DNA of 64,000 nucleotides. Origin: Flavobacterium sp. BFFFF2 (GTDB lineage: Bacteria; Bacteroidota; Bacteroidia; Flavobacteriales; Flavobacteriaceae). This document shows, piece by piece, positions 63,401 to 64,000 of the stretch. Where the stretch lies: assembly GCA_002256385.1 (NCBI GenBank), contig NKJD01000003.1:46171-110170 (forward strand). The letters are read 5' to 3'. Numbering within the stretch: position 1 is the stretch's first letter; each line of letters opens with the position of its first letter. The position numbers were made by a program, and so were the translations under genes. The notes under the pieces are model-generated. The model was given only the letters and a program-made list of their open reading frames with translations, did not search any database and had not been told where the DNA came from.

Positions 63401-63517
63401 AAACCTTTGGCAGTAGTAATTATTGGCGGCTTAGTCACAGCAACAGTACTTACCTTGTTGGTTTTTCCTATTGTTTTTTGGGTGTTTAATAGGAAAAAGC
63501 ATGAGGAGATTGATTAA
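60419..63517 (+). CDS. Heavy-metal-type RND efflux pump (CusA/CzcA family)
   Basis: A 1032-residue inner-membrane pump with the two-fold RND layout. N-terminal helix, then FPDVTNTQIIIVTEWNGRSA, which is typical of the HME (heavy metal efflux) branch. TM4 carries the proton-relay motif LGAVDFGIIIDGAVVMVEG with two Asp. The second half has FGISAGVGFIALLGICIQNG and the late RTRPVVMTALMASIGLLPAA. It should export monovalent or divalent metal cations by proton antiport. No metal sensor gene lies in the operon. Inverted octamer repeats follow the stop. Confidence 0.95.
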   Translation: MNKFIRKIIAFSLKNKAFTFFWVSVLVISGFVAFKNMPIEAFPDVTNTQIIIVTEWNGRSAEEIERFVTTPIEIAMNPVQKKTSVRSITMFGLSVIKIIFDDEVDDFFARQQVNNQLRTLSLPEGVDPDVQPPYGPTGEVFRYTLQSKDRDTRELLTIENWVIDRQLRSVPGVADIVAFGGQEKTYEISVDPNRLAKYDITPLNVFDAVNKSNLNVGGDVIEKNSQAYVVRGVGLLGSIEDIENIIVAEAGDNPVLVKDLADVSESSYPRVGQVGLNQQDDSVEGIIVMRKGENPKEVLGRIKEKIADLNDNVLPKDVKMVTFYDRDKLMDFTTETVMHNLFEGILFVTVIVFLFMADWRTTFTVAIIIPLSLLFAFLCLKLKGMSANLLSLGAVDFGIIIDGAVVMVEGIFVTLDHLAKKEGMERYNKLAKAGIIKKTGMEMGKAIFFSKLIIITALIPIFSFQKVEGKMFSPLAYTLGFALVGALIFTLTLVPVLSHILLNKNVREKKNPFVEFWNKLVEKGFNWTFKHKKKTLVVSLAFMLLTFASGKFLGTEFLPQLNEGALWITAELPMSYSQAESTKMANTLRAELKKFPEVVNVLSQEGRSNDGTDPNGFNFLQFQVDLKPKDELGKKTMDDIIQEMDARLKKYQGITYNYSQPIIDNVAEAAAGIKAANAVKIYGNDLNKLDELANQVLKVIRPVEGINDAGILRNVGQPEVSVILDREKMAAYGVTLADAQAVLEMAFGGKTATQKFEDEKRFDVRVRYSKEYRKDEIDMANIKVPTINNVKIPLKEIATIRKINGPAFIYRDDTKRFIGVKFSVRERDLGSTIAEAQAKVDKAIKLPAGYKIGWTGEFENQVRASARLGQVVPISLVGIFILLFVLFGNIKDSLLVIANVPFAIIGGILALHITGINFGISAGVGFIALLGICIQNGVILISEFHKNLSHKLSLDESILQAVKIRTRPVVMTALMASIGLLPAAISTGIGSESQKPLAVVIIGGLVTATVLTLLVFPIVFWVFNRKKHEEID

Positions 63518-63520
63518 TAA

Positions 63521-63575
63521 TTAAAAGATTGAAAAATTGAAAAATTGAAAGATTGAGGATTGAAGGATTGAAAAA
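63521..63575 (-). repeat. Inverted octamer array after the RND operon
   Basis: GATTGAAA/AATTGAAA units, the reverse complement of the TTTCAATC arrays found upstream of this operon and of the genes at 25003 and 41748. The remainder of 63576-63786 has no gene. Confidence 0.8.
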
Positions 63576-63737
63576 GTGATTGATGGACTTTAAACACATT
63601 GGGTAAATTGCATCACAAGCTTGCAATGATGACGGAGAACGGAGCGATGCTTAGAATTTGAAATAGGATAAAATAAAGATAATATAACCCGTTGGGTGAA
63701 ATTGTTTTTAAGTAAAAAATAACGGTCAGATATTGGT

Positions 63738-63762
63738 CAAGATACTGAAATTCAGTATCTTG
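63738..63762. promoter_or_regulatory. Perfect palindrome upstream of the transposase
   Basis: CAAGATACTGAA and TTCAGTATCTTG are perfect inverted 12-mers around one base, 25 bases upstream of the transposase ATG. It could be an operator, an end-proximal hairpin of the insertion sequence or an RNA stem limiting expression. Confidence 0.5.
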
Positions 63763-63786
63763 AAGTCTCAAAACAAACCAATATCC

Positions 63787-64000
63787 ATGTCAAATATAGT
63801 GAAAAATTATTTTAGAGTTTTAGATGTTATACGTTCTTTAGATCTTGATTTTAATGATACATTTAGAGTCGGTAGAAAAGCAAAAATGACTGATATTGAA
63901 GTAGTTGCTTTGAGTTTAACAGCTGAATACATGTCTATTGACAGTGAAAATAATTTATTCAAACAGCTGGCTAATACATCGATTCCAAATTTAATTGAAC
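63787..64000 (+). CDS. IS982-family transposase, 5' part
   Basis: 71 residues to the window edge: MSNIVKNYFRVLDVIRSLDL, then MTDIEVVALSLTAEYMSIDS and IPNLIE. The ALSLTAExMSIDSEN segment is characteristic of IS982 transposases, DDE-type enzymes of about 290 residues. The left end of the element probably lies around 63690-63780, perhaps near ACCCGTTGGGTG; the exact terminal repeat cannot be set without the right end. Confidence 0.85.
   Translation, partial: MSNIVKNYFRVLDVIRSLDLDFNDTFRVGRKAKMTDIEVVALSLTAEYMSIDSENNLFKQLANTSIPNLIE

Noticed and set aside
1..64000. tRNA or rRNA genes
   Set aside because: I looked for T-loop GGTTCGA-type segments with matching acceptor stems and for rRNA landmarks and found none convincing; a tRNAscan run would be decisive.

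Overview
The window is chromosomal DNA of a Bacteroidota bacterium, most likely a flavobacterium-like member. The evidence is a pair of giant secreted repeat proteins, one ending in a type IX secretion (T9SS) sorting domain and the other a broken copy, a SusC-type TonB receptor with a DUF4249 lipoprotein partner, an E1-alpha/E1-beta fusion dehydrogenase, a DAHP synthase-chorismate mutase fusion, absence of Shine-Dalgarno sequences, and -7 promoter motifs of the TAnnTTTG type. The core genes have moderate GC; about 45.4-49.8 kb is visibly AT-richer.

Layout. 0-1.2 kb: end of an aromatic amino acid operon (truncated globin, DAHP synthase-chorismate mutase). 1.3-16.4 kb: tandem paralogous T9SS giants on the minus strand; the upstream copy is frameshifted inside its repeat array. 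16.5-24.2 kb: nucleoside transporter, aconitase, LOG-family hydrolase and an outer-membrane barrel with a degenerate M1-peptidase-like domain. 24.2-28.7 kb: a MacAB-like ABC efflux operon between repeat arrays. 28.7-34.8 kb: small barrel protein, 2-oxoacid dehydrogenase E1, Kup and MiaA. 35.0-35.6 kb: a RelE/ParE toxin-antitoxin pair whose antitoxin ends inside a small inverted-repeat element. 35.6-40.6 kb: the suf operon (sufA-B-C-D on the minus strand) with two small elements in the sufB/sufC and sufC/sufD gaps. Each element carries a four-helix-bundle (S23/Avd-like) gene between inverted arrays of a 7-bp repeat. 40.9-44.3 kb: lipoprotein, MBL-fold hydrolase and subtilase. 44.3-45.6 kb: repeat-only DNA. 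45.6-49.8 kb: an AT-rich, all-plus-strand block (DUF262 + HEPN pair, zinc-ribbon + UDG-like pair, ParE pair) separated by long imperfect palindromes that resemble integron attC sites. 50.1-51.9 kb: MqsR/MqsA-like pair, GNAT-like protein and a small ORF interrupted by an in-frame TAG. 52.1-56.3 kb: secreted protein, TonB receptor, DUF4249 lipoprotein. 56.3-58.0 kb: about 1.8 kb of repeats. 58.0-63.5 kb: a CusCBA/CzcCBA-type RND efflux operon. 63.8 kb to the end: start of an IS982-family transposase.

The two most unusual signals are non-coding. The first is a family of period-7 and period-8 arrays that fill intergenic spaces and form inverted ends around the four-helix-bundle genes. The second is a mosaic of short hairpins whose stem sequences change from copy to copy while staying paired. 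The attC-like cassette block with a candidate DUF262-HEPN defence pair is the best candidate for an under-described protein system. All calls come from reading the sequence; no database search was run.
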